64,000 nt of DNA from Peptoniphilus equinus (lineage in GTDB: Bacteria > Bacillota > Clostridia > Tissierellales > Peptoniphilaceae). Within the stretch, counting starts at the first letter, position 1. Every line of letters begins with the position of its first letter. The DNA is taken from positions 1,178,001 through 1,242,000 of the forward strand of contig NZ_CP115667.1 in assembly GCF_027921445.1 (NCBI RefSeq), read 5' to 3'. The notes under the pieces are model-generated. The model did not search any database and had not been told where the DNA came from. It saw only the letters and a program-made list of their open reading frames with translations. The position numbers were made by a program, and so were the translations under genes. Shown here piece after piece: positions 16,563 to 25,338 of the stretch.

Positions 16563-19211
16563 TTATCCTAAATGCTTTTTAATCTCTTCCAATTTTTCTT
16601 CCAGGGTCTTGAGTATTTCTCTGTGAGCGTCCACTTTGTTGCGCTCTTGTGCCACCAAGTGCGGTGGCGCTTTCTTCACAAAGTTTTCATTGCCGAGCTT
16701 GGCCTCAGCCCGACCAATTTCCCCTGTGGTTTTATCAATCTCTTTGGAAATCCGCTCAAACTCTTTATGATAGTCCACAAGATCGGAGAGCGGCAGGAGA
16801 ATTTCAGCACCGTCAAGGACAATGGCGACGGTGTCATCTTCCGGTGTAAAATCACTGTCCACAAATTCCACCGACTTGCAAAAGCCCAGATTTAACAGAT
16901 GCTTCTTGCCTTCTCTGAGTGCCCGTCCGGCGTCGTCTTTGGTGATTTTCACCAGGGCATTGGACTTGTTCTTCGGTTCAATATCCATTTCCTGTCTGCG
17001 ATTGCGAATGAGACGAATGGCATTTTCCACAAACTCAATGTCATCCTTTGTGGTCTCAAAGATAAACGCCTCGTCCACTTCAGGCCATGAGCTGACAATC
17101 AAAGCTTCCGTCGTCGTTGGAATGTGATCCCAAATTTCTTCGGTAATGTACGGCATGAACGGATGGAGAAGTTTTAGAATCGTTTGAAGCACATAGAGCA
17201 GTGTCCCTTTTGCTCCGTCTTTAGAAGCTCCGTCGTCCCCATAGAGGCGAGATTTCACCATCTCAATATACCAGTCGCAGAAGTCGGACCAGATGAAATC
17301 GTAGATGTCACCGGCGGCAAGACCGATATCGTACTTCTCAATCTTGTCCGTCACGGAAGTGACGGTGTCCATAAGTTTGGTTAAAATCCACTTGTCTTCA
17401 GCTTCCAGATGATCCGGCTTCAAGTTGAAGTCCTCGTCCTCAAAGTTCATAAAGACAAATCGCGTAGCATTCCACAGCTTATTGGCAAAGTTACGATTCG
17501 CTTCCACACGTTCTGTGTAAAAACGCATATCATTGCCCGGCGTATTGCCTGAGATGAGGGTGAAACGCAGTGCATCGGCACCGTAGCTGTCAATGAGTTC
17601 CAACGGATCAATACCGTTGCCGAGACTCTTGGACATCTTCCGCCCTAAGCTGTCCCGCACAAGACCGGTGAAAAATACATCTTTAAATGGCAGCTCGCCC
17701 ATAAATTCCAACGAGCTGAAGACCATGCGAATCACCCAGAAAAAGAGAATATCATACCCGGTGACAAGCACGTTCGTCGGATAGAAATACTTCAAATCCT
17801 CACTGTTTTCATTCGGCCACCCCAGTGTGGAGAACGGCCAAAGCGCACTGGAGAACCACGTGTCCAATGTGTCTTCGTCGCGAGTGAACGTCCGTCCTTC
17901 ATAACCCGGCTTGCCGGTCGGATCCTCTCTTGAGACAACCACCTCGCCGTCCTGGTCATAATAGACCGGCAGACGATGTCCCCACCAAAGCTGACGGGAA
18001 ATATTCCAGTCCCGAATATTTTCCAGCCAGTTCACATAAACTTTCCCGAAGCGTTCCGGAATGAAATGCAGTTCGCCTTTTTGGTAAGCTTCAAGGGCCG
18101 GTTGTGCCAGCGGCGCCATCTTGACAAACCACTGCTTGGAAAGCATCGGCTCGATGACGGTCTTGCACCGTTCACAGTGACCGACGGCGCTTTCGTGTTC
18201 TTTCTTGCCGGCATAGAGCCCCAGCGCATCGAAATCTTGAATAATTTGCTCTCGCGCTTCCTCTGTAGTGAGTCCTGCATACTTGCCCGCCTTCTCATTT
18301 AAGACAGCTTTTTCATCAAAGACAATCAGCTGACCCAAGTTGTGACGCTCGCCCACTTCAAAGTCGTTGGGATCGTGAGACGGAGTGATTTTCACGCAGC
18401 CTGTGCCGAACTCGCGCTCCACATAGGCATCGGCAATGACAGGAATCGGTTTGTTGTCCATAATCGGCAGAAGGACATTTTTGCCTACGATAGCCTGATA
18501 GCGCTCGTCGTCCGGATGAACAGCCACAGCAAGATCTCCCGGTATCGTTTCAGGCCGCGTCGTGGCCACTTCGACAAACCCTGAACCGTCTTCCAACGGA
18601 TACTTGAAGTGATAGATAAAACGCTTGGTATCCACGTGCTCCACTTCTGCATCACTGATGGACGTACCACAGCTTGGACACCAGTTGATAATCCGGTCGC
18701 CTCGATAAATCAGACCTTTGTCATAGAGACGAATAAAGACTTCTTCCACCGCCGCAGACAGATTCTCGTCCAAAGTAAAAGCTTCCCGGTCCCAGTCACA
18801 GGAAACGCCCAACTTTTTCAATTGGTTTTTGATGTTGCCGCCGTACTCATGGGTCCAGTCCCACGTTTCTTTGAGAAATGCCTCCCGGCCGATGTCGTGT
18901 TTATCAATCCCCTGATCTCGAAGCTTCGCCACGACCTTGGCTTCTGTGGAGATGGATGCGTGATCCGTCCCGGGCAGCCACAGCGCACTGTAACCCTGCA
19001 TCCGCTTCGTGCGAATCAGAATATCTTGAATGGTGTTGTTCAGCGCATGACCCATGTGCAAATTCCCCGTGACATTTGGGGGCGGCATGACGATGGTGTA
19101 CGGCTTTTTGTCTTTGTCCGTGTGCGCGTGGAAGTGCTTGTCTGCCATCCACGTACTGTAAATGCGATCTTCAAAGGACTTGGGATCGTAGTTTTTTTCC
19201 AGTTCCTTCAT
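16563..19211 (-). CDS. valS: valyl-tRNA synthetase
   Basis: 882 residues, the normal length. A class I synthetase with the HIGH-type motif in NVTGNLHMGHAL, the editing (CP1) domain with TTRPETIPGD, the KMSKS loop GRKMSKSLGNGIDP, the anticodon-binding domain and a C-terminal coiled coil. It charges tRNA-Val; one such gene (anticodon UAC) lies at 58878-58953. ATG is preceded by AAGGAGG. Expression is probably controlled by the T-box leader upstream. Confidence 0.98.
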   Translation of the reverse strand: MKELEKNYDPKSFEDRIYSTWMADKHFHAHTDKDKKPYTIVMPPPNVTGNLHMGHALNNTIQDILIRTKRMQGYSALWLPGTDHASISTEAKVVAKLRDQGIDKHDIGREAFLKETWDWTHEYGGNIKNQLKKLGVSCDWDREAFTLDENLSAAVEEVFIRLYDKGLIYRGDRIINWCPSCGTSISDAEVEHVDTKRFIYHFKYPLEDGSGFVEVATTRPETIPGDLAVAVHPDDERYQAIVGKNVLLPIMDNKPIPVIADAYVEREFGTGCVKITPSHDPNDFEVGERHNLGQLIVFDEKAVLNEKAGKYAGLTTEEAREQIIQDFDALGLYAGKKEHESAVGHCERCKTVIEPMLSKQWFVKMAPLAQPALEAYQKGELHFIPERFGKVYVNWLENIRDWNISRQLWWGHRLPVYYDQDGEVVVSREDPTGKPGYEGRTFTRDEDTLDTWFSSALWPFSTLGWPNENSEDLKYFYPTNVLVTGYDILFFWVIRMVFSSLEFMGELPFKDVFFTGLVRDSLGRKMSKSLGNGIDPLELIDSYGADALRFTLISGNTPGNDMRFYTERVEANRNFANKLWNATRFVFMNFEDEDFNLKPDHLEAEDKWILTKLMDTVTSVTDKIEKYDIGLAAGDIYDFIWSDFCDWYIEMVKSRLYGDDGASKDGAKGTLLYVLQTILKLLHPFMPYITEEIWDHIPTTTEALIVSSWPEVDEAFIFETTKDDIEFVENAIRLIRNRRQEMDIEPKNKSNALVKITKDDAGRALREGKKHLLNLGFCKSVEFVDSDFTPEDDTVAIVLDGAEILLPLSDLVDYHKEFERISKEIDKTTGEIGRAEAKLGNENFVKKAPPHLVAQERNKVDAHREILKTLEEKLEEIKKHLG

Positions 19212-19219
19212 TGTTCCTC

Positions 19220-19429
19220 CTTAACATAAAAAAGGCCCGACGTCTAAGGACGAAGGGCCGTGGTACCACCTTAATTTCCGGCGACAAGCCGGCTTGAAAA
19301 GATAACGGATTTACCGCTGCTATGCAGTGCTCACAATGCAACCTTCACTCCACTTCGACAGTTTCTTCCACCACCCGAAACCTCTCTTGAGACGTCCTGA
19401 AGTTACTCCTCATTGTCTTTGCATCATAT
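19220..19429 (-). promoter_or_regulatory. T-box riboswitch of valS
   Basis: On the minus strand the leader carries the T-box core AAGGTGGTACCACGG (about 19272-19258), whose UGGU can pair with the ACCA end of uncharged tRNA-Val. It overlaps a competing terminator, GGCCC...GGGCC followed by TTTTTT (about 19258-19227). Stem I begins ATGCAA and closes with TTGCAT; it contains AGAGAG and GGTGG elements. By comparison with other T-boxes the specifier is probably GUG at 19348-19346, a valine codon. Low charging of tRNA-Val should give read-through into valS. Confidence 0.9.
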
Positions 19430-19435
19430 ATTCAG

Positions 19436-19464
19436 AGTATACTGATAAAATTTTAAAATGTCAA
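19436..19464 (-). promoter_or_regulatory. sigma-A promoter of valS
   Basis: Consensus TTGACA (19464-19459), 17-bp spacer, TATACT (19441-19436) on the minus strand, just upstream of the T-box leader. Confidence 0.9.
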
Positions 19465-19476
19465 TTTCTATTCCGT

Positions 19477-20175
19477 CTACTTATCTTCAACCTTCACAAT
19501 GCCTTGCTTATACAGCACCCATGCAATGAGCACCGTCACGATCAACATGATGAGCATGGCATAGCCCTCCTTACCGGTAATGGGCACAACAAAAAAGTTA
19601 ACCAGTAACACCAACGCCACAGCAATCAAGCTGATAGTCGGCTTACCGGATGTCTTATACATGCCAGCTCCCGTGCTGATAAAGGCACTGATCCCCATAC
19701 TCCCATACAGCGCCGGCATAATATACGATGTGGCGGTCTTGACGGTCTGCGATGTGAGCACCGGCTCAAGAGGCGCCATCAAAAGCAGACCAAGGGCAAT
19801 AATCACCATAGTCACCATCCCGGAAATCGTGACGACACACATTCCCAGTGCATCAGCAAGCTCCGTCCCCGGTGTGGTGTCCATTTTTTCAATGGCATTG
19901 AGATAGCAAGGGAATTTAATGTTCATGACATTGCCTAAGATGGAGTTCATATACACACTGGAACCCTGAACGGGAATCATGGAGATATTTTCTGAGACGG
20001 CTGAGGGAATATACATGGCAAGGAGCGGCCCTGCAGCGGCAATGACCTGCGCCGGTGTCGGCCAAATGTCATAGACCCAACAGATGAGCGCCGGAATGCC
20101 GAGCATCAGCCCAATACCTATGAGGGTTGCAATGCGGCCATAGAGATAGGTTTTCTTTAAATAATTACTTTCCAT
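19477..20175 (-). CDS. membrane protein of unknown function, partner of DUF5058-like protein
   Basis: 232 residues with about six predicted membrane segments (IATLIGIGLMLGIPALI, IAAAGPLLAMYIPSAV, VTMVIIALGLLLMAPL, ISLIAVALVLLVNFFVV, LIMLIVTVLIAWVLY among them). I do not recognise a named family. It ends a three-gene unit after a DUF5058-like protein and an M20 amidohydrolase, with AGGAGG before its ATG. Together the two membrane proteins look like halves of one transporter or permease; this rests only on gene order, similar size and hydrophobicity. No terminator is visible before the valS promoter. Confidence 0.75.
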   Translation of the reverse strand: MESNYLKKTYLYGRIATLIGIGLMLGIPALICWVYDIWPTPAQVIAAAGPLLAMYIPSAVSENISMIPVQGSSVYMNSILGNVMNIKFPCYLNAIEKMDTTPGTELADALGMCVVTISGMVTMVIIALGLLLMAPLEPVLTSQTVKTATSYIMPALYGSMGISAFISTGAGMYKTSGKPTISLIAVALVLLVNFFVVPITGKEGYAMLIMLIVTVLIAWVLYKQGIVKVEDK

Positions 20176-20187
20176 AGCAGCCTCCTA

Positions 20188-20898
20188 TTACAGCACACGG
20201 GTCGCCATCACGGCAACAGCCATACCGAAGATCAGCGCAAAGGACATAATATAATCACTCAGCCACGGCACTTTCTTCGAGAGTCGGGTCAGCACATAGG
20301 TAAGCAGTGCACTGGCAATCAGGGTAATGGCGTGAATTTTCGATGCGATCAGCTGCATCGGTACAAAGACAGCCATCATACCGATAATGAGCGTCGACAG
20401 CGCCAACGCTACAAACTTGTCCTGCTTCTGTCCCACTTGACTCACCCGCTTGTGGATTTTATCCAGAAAGAACACATTAAAAACCATCCCTGACATAATG
20501 GAAAGACTCATGACAAACATGATCGTGCCGATGGCGTCGATGGAACCGGTTTGAGAAAAGGCGGCGAGTGACTCGTAGCCGACGCCTTTGACGGCCAAAT
20601 CGGCAGACATCAGCTCATAGGCAAGAGCCCCGACCACAGACAGCCGAAACCATGGCCAAGGGGTCCCGAGGAGCGGCGCAAGGGAAATCAAACCAATGAT
20701 GACCGAAATGGAAGGAATGACGGAAAAGATCACCGAGGATTTTAACACCTCATTCAGCTCGCCCTTCTTGACACCCAACTCCAATACACGACGCCGTGCC
20801 CGAAGAAAGAAGAAGACACACATGGCGAAGATAATTGCCAAGGCGGCAAAGACCGCAATGTAGAGGACCTTGGAATTCAGCACATCAAAGATGCTCAT
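20188..20898 (-). CDS. DUF5058-like integral membrane protein
   Basis: 236 residues with about six membrane segments; the first is at residues 10-32 (VLYIAVFAALAIIFAMC), followed by a basic loop RARRRV. The sequence GTPWPWFRLSVVGALAYEL and the size fit what I recall of DUF5058 proteins in clostridia. Function unknown. It lies one base after the amidohydrolase stop, its AGGAGG being inside that gene's 3' end, so the genes are co-translated. A transport role for the amidohydrolase substrate or product is likely but unproven. Confidence 0.7.
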   Translation of the reverse strand: MSIFDVLNSKVLYIAVFAALAIIFAMCVFFFLRARRRVLELGVKKGELNEVLKSSVIFSVIPSISVIIGLISLAPLLGTPWPWFRLSVVGALAYELMSADLAVKGVGYESLAAFSQTGSIDAIGTIMFVMSLSIMSGMVFNVFFLDKIHKRVSQVGQKQDKFVALALSTLIIGMMAVFVPMQLIASKIHAITLIASALLTYVLTRLSKKVPWLSDYIMSFALIFGMAVAVMATRVL

Positions 20899-20899
20899 G

Positions 20900-22111
20900 T
20901 TATGCCTCCTTGAAATAGTTCAGGACGACATTGATATGGAGCGCTACACCGTAGATATAACCATCGGGGTTCATCACCACATTCGGATTGTGAAGCGGAT
21001 AGGTGCCGTACTTATCGTTCTTTACCCCTAGCCAAGCCATCGCCCCCGGCGCCTTGTTAAAGAAGTTGCCCACATCCTCTGCGCCCATTTCCGGCGGCAA
21101 AATCATGGAAGCCGCGTCCTGACCCAAAAGATCGTGAGCCGTTCTCATGACAAGATCCACCATGGTTTCATTGTTGATTGTCGCCATCGTCGATTTAAAC
21201 CGTGTCAACTCCGCTGTACAGCGATGGGCCTTGGCAATGCACTCCGCCAAGTCCTTCATCCGAACAAAGATAGCTTCCCGCTTGGCTTCATCGAAAGTCC
21301 GCACCGTCCCTTGCAGATACACCTTATCCGCAATGGCGTTCCATGTCCCCAGCATGTGAATCTCCCCAATCGTGAGCACGATTTTGTCCAGTCCGGAGAA
21401 TTCACGGGACGGCAGTTGGTTGTAGGCTGCGATAATGGCACTCAGTGCCCCTGTCGGGTCAATGGCCGTATCCGGCATGGCGCCGTGGCCGCCTTTACCT
21501 TGAATGGTGAGCTCAAACCGGTCAGAGGCCGCCATGGCTTCTTTTTGAGCGATACCGATCGTGCCGATAGGCTTGGTGACGTCGCCGTGAATGGCAAAGA
21601 TACCGTCGATGCCTTCCATGATGCCCTGATCTACCATCGTGGCCGCGCCGCCCAATTCGTTGATGCCTTCTGCCATCAGTTCGTCGTAGTGTTCCGCCAC
21701 GATACCTTCTTCTGCCGGTTGAAAGATAAATTTCAGATTGCCTTTTAACACATCCCGGTGCTCACTGAAATACTTCGCCACGGCAAGCAGCATTGCCACG
21801 TGCCCGTCATGACCGCAGGCGTGCATAAAGCCCGGGCAGGTGGACTTATAGTCCAGATCCGTGTTCTCTTCAATAGGAAGGGCGTCGATGTCGGCACGCA
21901 GAGCAAAGGTCTTGGCCTTGGGATCCACGACAATAGATCCGACAACCCCGGTGCGAGCCATCGTGGTAAAGTCGATGCCGTATGACGTGAGTTTATCCTG
22001 TATAAACTCCGATGTCTTAAATTCATAAAATCCGATCTCCGGATGTTGGTGCAGCCATTTAAAATTCTCTAAGAGTTCCGCTTCATAAACTTTGAGTTCA
22101 TTGACGTTCAT
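20900..22111 (-). CDS. M20 family amidohydrolase (N-acyl-amino-acid / aminoacyl-conjugate hydrolase type)
   Basis: 403 residues from the ATG at 22111 (AAGGAGG upstream; the longer frame adds 20 unlikely residues). Metal-binding motifs of the IAA-amino-acid/hippurate hydrolase group are complete: ALRADIDALPI, HACGHDGHVAML, FQPAEEG, and PLHNPNVVMNPDG near the C-terminus. GKGGHGAMPD marks the dimerisation (lid) domain. It probably hydrolyses an N-acyl amino acid or amidated peptide in the cytoplasm. Two membrane proteins follow without gaps, suggesting uptake and hydrolysis of the same compound. Confidence 0.92.
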   Translation of the reverse strand: MNVNELKVYEAELLENFKWLHQHPEIGFYEFKTSEFIQDKLTSYGIDFTTMARTGVVGSIVVDPKAKTFALRADIDALPIEENTDLDYKSTCPGFMHACGHDGHVAMLLAVAKYFSEHRDVLKGNLKFIFQPAEEGIVAEHYDELMAEGINELGGAATMVDQGIMEGIDGIFAIHGDVTKPIGTIGIAQKEAMAASDRFELTIQGKGGHGAMPDTAIDPTGALSAIIAAYNQLPSREFSGLDKIVLTIGEIHMLGTWNAIADKVYLQGTVRTFDEAKREAIFVRMKDLAECIAKAHRCTAELTRFKSTMATINNETMVDLVMRTAHDLLGQDAASMILPPEMGAEDVGNFFNKAPGAMAWLGVKNDKYGTYPLHNPNVVMNPDGYIYGVALHINVVLNYFKEA

Positions 22112-22144
22112 AACTACCTCCTTGTTGCAATGTTGCGTTATAAA

Positions 22145-22196
22145 TTTAAATAAATAAAACCTCGTATTCATTGTAGCATAAATAAATACGAGGTTT
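22145..22196 (-). terminator. terminator of the deaminase-trpS unit, with a possible promoter inside its loop
   Basis: AAACCTCGTATT/AATACGAGGTTT, a perfect 12-bp stem (22196-22185 with 22168-22157), followed by TTATTTATTT. The 16-nt loop holds TGCTACAAT (22178-22170), an extended -10 box that could start transcription of the M20 operon. Confidence 0.8.
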
Positions 22197-22200
22197 CTAT

Positions 22201-23190
22201 TTATCTCGGAATAAAACCGACTTTCTTGTAAACTTTACGGAGCATTTTCTGCGCCATGCGAGACGCCCGTGCCGCCCCCTCCGTGTAGACGGATTCCAGA
22301 TAAGCTTTGTCGTCCCGAATGGTTTTAAACCGTTCTCGAATCGGACGCAAGCCGTCGTTGACCACCTGTGCGAGGTCGGATTTGAACGCACCGTAGCCTT
22401 GGCCTTCGTACTTCGCCACCACTTCGTCAGCACTCAGCGTGGAAAAGGCGCAGTAGATATCAATGAGATTTTTAAGACCCGGCTGATCATCGCTGTACGC
22501 AAACGTGCCTAAGGAATCAGTGACCGCCCGCTTGATCTTCTTTTCCGTGTCCTTTTCCGAATCCAGAATGAGAATAAAACCGTCGCTGTTCTCGTCGGAC
22601 TTGCTCATCTTATGCGCCGGATCCTGCAGTGACATAATGCGAGCTCCCACCTTCGGCGCCAGAATGTCCGGGACTTCAAAAGTATCGGAGTAGCGGCGAT
22701 TGAAGCGCTCAGCAATGTCTCGGGTCAGCTCGATGTGCTGACGCTGATCCTCCCCTACAGGCACCAAGTGTGTACCGTAGAGCAAAATGTCCGCCGCCAT
22801 CAGAACCGGATAGTTGAAAATCCCCGCAAGAACTTCCTTGCTCTTTTGCGACTTTTCCTTAAACTGCGTCATCCGTCCCAGTTGTCCGTAGGACGTATAC
22901 GTGTTCAGTACCCAGGCCAGTTCAGCGTGCTCCGGCACATGGGATTGAATGTAAATAATGGACTTTTCAGGATCCAAACCGCAAGCAAGATAGAGTGCTA
23001 AGACGTCCAACGTATTCTTGCGCAAGTCCTTAGGTTCTTGCGGCGCCGTGATGGCGTGGAGATCCACAATGCAGTACAGACAGTTGTACTCGTCCTGCAA
23101 GCCGATAAAATTTTTCAGTGCCCCGATATAATTTCCGATAGTGAGGGATCCTGAGGGCTGAATCCCGCTGTATACAATTTTTTTATCCAT
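22201..23190 (-). CDS. trpS: tryptophanyl-tRNA synthetase
   Basis: 329 residues, the usual short TrpRS length. The HIGH-like motif lies in PSGSLTIGNYIGAL and the KMSKS motif in DPAHKMSKSDENS. It attaches Trp to tRNA-Trp in the cytoplasm. It starts 2 bp after the deaminase-type gene, so the two form one unit that ends at the 12-bp hairpin at 22145-22196. I see no T-box in front of it. Confidence 0.98.
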   Translation of the reverse strand: MDKKIVYSGIQPSGSLTIGNYIGALKNFIGLQDEYNCLYCIVDLHAITAPQEPKDLRKNTLDVLALYLACGLDPEKSIIYIQSHVPEHAELAWVLNTYTSYGQLGRMTQFKEKSQKSKEVLAGIFNYPVLMAADILLYGTHLVPVGEDQRQHIELTRDIAERFNRRYSDTFEVPDILAPKVGARIMSLQDPAHKMSKSDENSDGFILILDSEKDTEKKIKRAVTDSLGTFAYSDDQPGLKNLIDIYCAFSTLSADEVVAKYEGQGYGAFKSDLAQVVNDGLRPIRERFKTIRDDKAYLESVYTEGAARASRMAQKMLRKVYKKVGFIPR

Positions 23191-23192
23191 GA

Positions 23193-24449
23193 TTAAACCT
23201 CGTTTAAAATTCGCCGTGTTCGTGTACTCACTTCATAACGCACCTGCTCATCATCAAAGCATGACTCGCGGTCTTTAACCTTGTACTCACCGTCAATCAA
23301 CACATCGGTAATGTCGCCGATATCGGCGCTATAAGTCAAGGCGCTGAGTAAACTGTTCGCCGGGGTGAAATGCAAAGACTCCAAATCAAAGCATATCAAG
23401 TCCGCCTTTTTCCCCACGTCCACCCCGCCGTGGTTAAAGCCGAGCACATCGCCGAAGTCAAAAGCACGTCGAAGCATGTCAAGACTGCCGATGGTCTCCG
23501 GTCCCCAAGCATTTTTTGCAACCAGTGTCCCCACCTGAAGTTCCTTGATGAGGTTTTGATTGTTGTTGGAGGCCACACTGTCCGTGCCGAAGAGAAAGTC
23601 GATCCCTTCCCCGAGCCATCTGCCCACCGGCGCCACGCCGGAACCCAATTTCAAATTGGAGACAGGGTTGTGCACCGGGATAAAGGGACAGCCTTTGACG
23701 GTGTTGATATCCCGCTCCGTCATATGCACGCAGTGCGCCGCCACAAGGGGCACATCCAGATAGCCCAGCTCCCCGAAGTAATCCACCACGCTCATCCCGT
23801 GAGCGGTTTCAAAGTCTTCCTTTTCTTTTTCAGTTTCCAACACATGGGTGTGAAGCACGCCGCCGTAGGTCGTCCCCAGCTCCAGACAGTCCTTTAAAAA
23901 ACTCTCGGAACAGGTGTAGACCGAGTGGGGCGCTAAAATCACGCGCTGATTGGCGTTGCCGTAAGTCGTGTAATCTTTGACAAAGCGCTGCAGCTTCTTA
24001 TCGCCATCGCCGCTCAGATCCATAACCCCTTTGCCGTAAAGACCTTTCATGCCCAGTTCACGACCTGCCTGAACCACATAGCCCACGCTGTCGTACATAT
24101 CCACAATGGTACCGACGCCGCTATAGAGATTTTCCAAGAGCGACAGCTTCGATGCCCAATAAATATCCTCCGATGTCAACTTGGCCTCGAAAGGCCAGAT
24201 CTTCGTCTCCAGCCAGGTCTGTAACGCAAAGTCGTCGCCGTAACCCCGCATCATCGCCATGCCCAAATGGGTGTGCCCGTTGGTGAACGTCGGCGTCACC
24301 AGACGATGGGACATATCGCGATAGTCTTTATCGTCACTGTGAAGCTCGACGCCGATGGCGGTGATGGTATCTCCTGTGATAGCAATGTCCATACCCGTCT
24401 GCACCGTGCCGGTCTTCAAGTCCAGTATGTTCGCATTTTTTAAAATCAT
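23193..24449 (-). CDS. amidohydrolase, MTA/S-adenosylhomocysteine deaminase type
   Basis: 418 residues from the ATG at 24449 (GGAGG upstream). A composite beta-sandwich plus TIM-barrel metal hydrolase: TNGHTHLGMAMMRG (HxH metal motif, about residues 60-75), HTHVLETEKEKEDF, VAAHCVHMTERD, and FGTDSVASNNNQN with the metal-binding Asp. These are the marks of the MtaD/SsnA/TrzN group, whose most common members deaminate S-adenosylhomocysteine and methylthioadenosine. Substrate is inferred. It is coupled to trpS. Confidence 0.85.
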   Translation of the reverse strand: MILKNANILDLKTGTVQTGMDIAITGDTITAIGVELHSDDKDYRDMSHRLVTPTFTNGHTHLGMAMMRGYGDDFALQTWLETKIWPFEAKLTSEDIYWASKLSLLENLYSGVGTIVDMYDSVGYVVQAGRELGMKGLYGKGVMDLSGDGDKKLQRFVKDYTTYGNANQRVILAPHSVYTCSESFLKDCLELGTTYGGVLHTHVLETEKEKEDFETAHGMSVVDYFGELGYLDVPLVAAHCVHMTERDINTVKGCPFIPVHNPVSNLKLGSGVAPVGRWLGEGIDFLFGTDSVASNNNQNLIKELQVGTLVAKNAWGPETIGSLDMLRRAFDFGDVLGFNHGGVDVGKKADLICFDLESLHFTPANSLLSALTYSADIGDITDVLIDGEYKVKDRESCFDDEQVRYEVSTRTRRILNEV

Positions 24450-24468
24450 AGTGCCTCCAGTTTTAGAA

Positions 24469-24474
24469 ATTATA
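24469..24474 (-). promoter_or_regulatory. probable -10 box of the deaminase-trpS unit
   Basis: TATAAT on the minus strand 19 bp before the ATG; no good -35 at normal spacing (TTGCCG lies 20 bp upstream). Confidence 0.5.
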
Positions 24475-24597
24475 CCACAGACGGACCGCCGTGGCGGCAA
24501 AATCTCAACAAAAAACTGACCTCTGACCACATCGTGTCTCTCCCTGCCACCGCACAGCCGAAACTCCTATAAAAGTGGGAATTTCTTCACAAATGCC

Positions 24598-24626
24598 TTT
24601 ACATTACCGCCGCAATTTAGTATAAT
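24598..24626 (+). promoter_or_regulatory. sigma-A promoter of rpsD
   Basis: TTTACA (24598-24603), 17-bp spacer, TATAAT (24621-24626), giving a leader of about 45 nt before rpsD. I see no structured S4-binding leader in it. Confidence 0.85.
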
Positions 24627-24677
24627 GCTTTCGGCTCTTAAATTATCGCGGCAAAGAATATTAGGAGTTGAAGAAAA

Positions 24678-25274
24678 ATGGCAAAAATGATGGCACCAAG
24701 ATTTAAACAATCCAGACGTCTTGGTCTCAACGTATGCGGTCACCCAAAGGCTATGAAACGTGCCGTAAAGGGTACTGCAAGAAGTGATAAGAAGTTAACT
24801 GAATACGGTAAGCAATTACTCGAAAAACAAAGACTACGTGCTTACTACGGTGTGCTTGAAAAACAATTCGTCAACCTTTTCAAGGAAGCTAAAAAAGCCA
24901 AAGGCCAAACCGGTCCGCTTTTAGTACAATACCTTGAACGACGTCTTGACAACTTAGCTTATAGAATGGGCTTTGCTTCTTCTATTCGTCAAGCTCGCCA
25001 AATGGTAACTCACGGACACATTAAAGTCAACGGTAAGAAAGTCAACATCCCTTCTTATCGCTGTGACGAAGGAGATGTCATTGAACTCTCCGAACGCGGT
25101 AAAAAGGTTGAGATGTTTAAGGAAAACTTCCAAACGAACTTTGTAACATCTTACCCTTATATTTCAAAAGATGAAAACTTCAAGGCAACTCTCGTAACCT
25201 TACCGGAACGCGAAGACGTGCCAATTGAAATCGAAGATCAACTTATCGTTGAATTCTATTCTAAAAATATGTAA
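24678..25274 (+). CDS. rpsD: 30S ribosomal protein S4
   Basis: 198 residues. N-terminal S4 domain followed by the S4 RNA-binding fold (LERRLDNLAYRMGFASSIRQ, ARQMVTHGHIKVNGKKVNIPS). It binds 16S rRNA early in 30S assembly. TTAGGAG precedes the ATG. It is a stand-alone gene as in B. subtilis, not in the alpha operon, with its own promoter and terminator. The zinc-binding cysteines of some S4 proteins are absent here. Confidence 0.98.
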   Translation: MAKMMAPRFKQSRRLGLNVCGHPKAMKRAVKGTARSDKKLTEYGKQLLEKQRLRAYYGVLEKQFVNLFKEAKKAKGQTGPLLVQYLERRLDNLAYRMGFASSIRQARQMVTHGHIKVNGKKVNIPSYRCDEGDVIELSERGKKVEMFKENFQTNFVTSYPYISKDENFKATLVTLPEREDVPIEIEDQLIVEFYSKNM

Positions 25275-25281
25275 TGAAAAA

Positions 25282-25311
25282 GATGGACCTAACCCAGTCC
25301 ATCCTTTTTTA
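25282..25311 (+). terminator. intrinsic terminator of rpsD
   Basis: GATGGAC/GTCCATC stem with an 8-nt loop followed by CTTTTTTAT. Confidence 0.9.
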
Positions 25312-25338
25312 TATGCAATGGTTTCGGAGGCGCTATGT

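Noticed and set aside
20188-20898. The two membrane proteins as parts of an ABC or TRAP transporter
   Set aside because: No ATPase or binding-protein gene is adjacent and no signature motif of either class is present.
24450-24530. Longer N-terminus (27 extra residues) for the deaminase-type protein
   Set aside because: The downstream ATG has GGAGG at the right distance and begins the expected beta-sandwich; the extension covers the -10 box.
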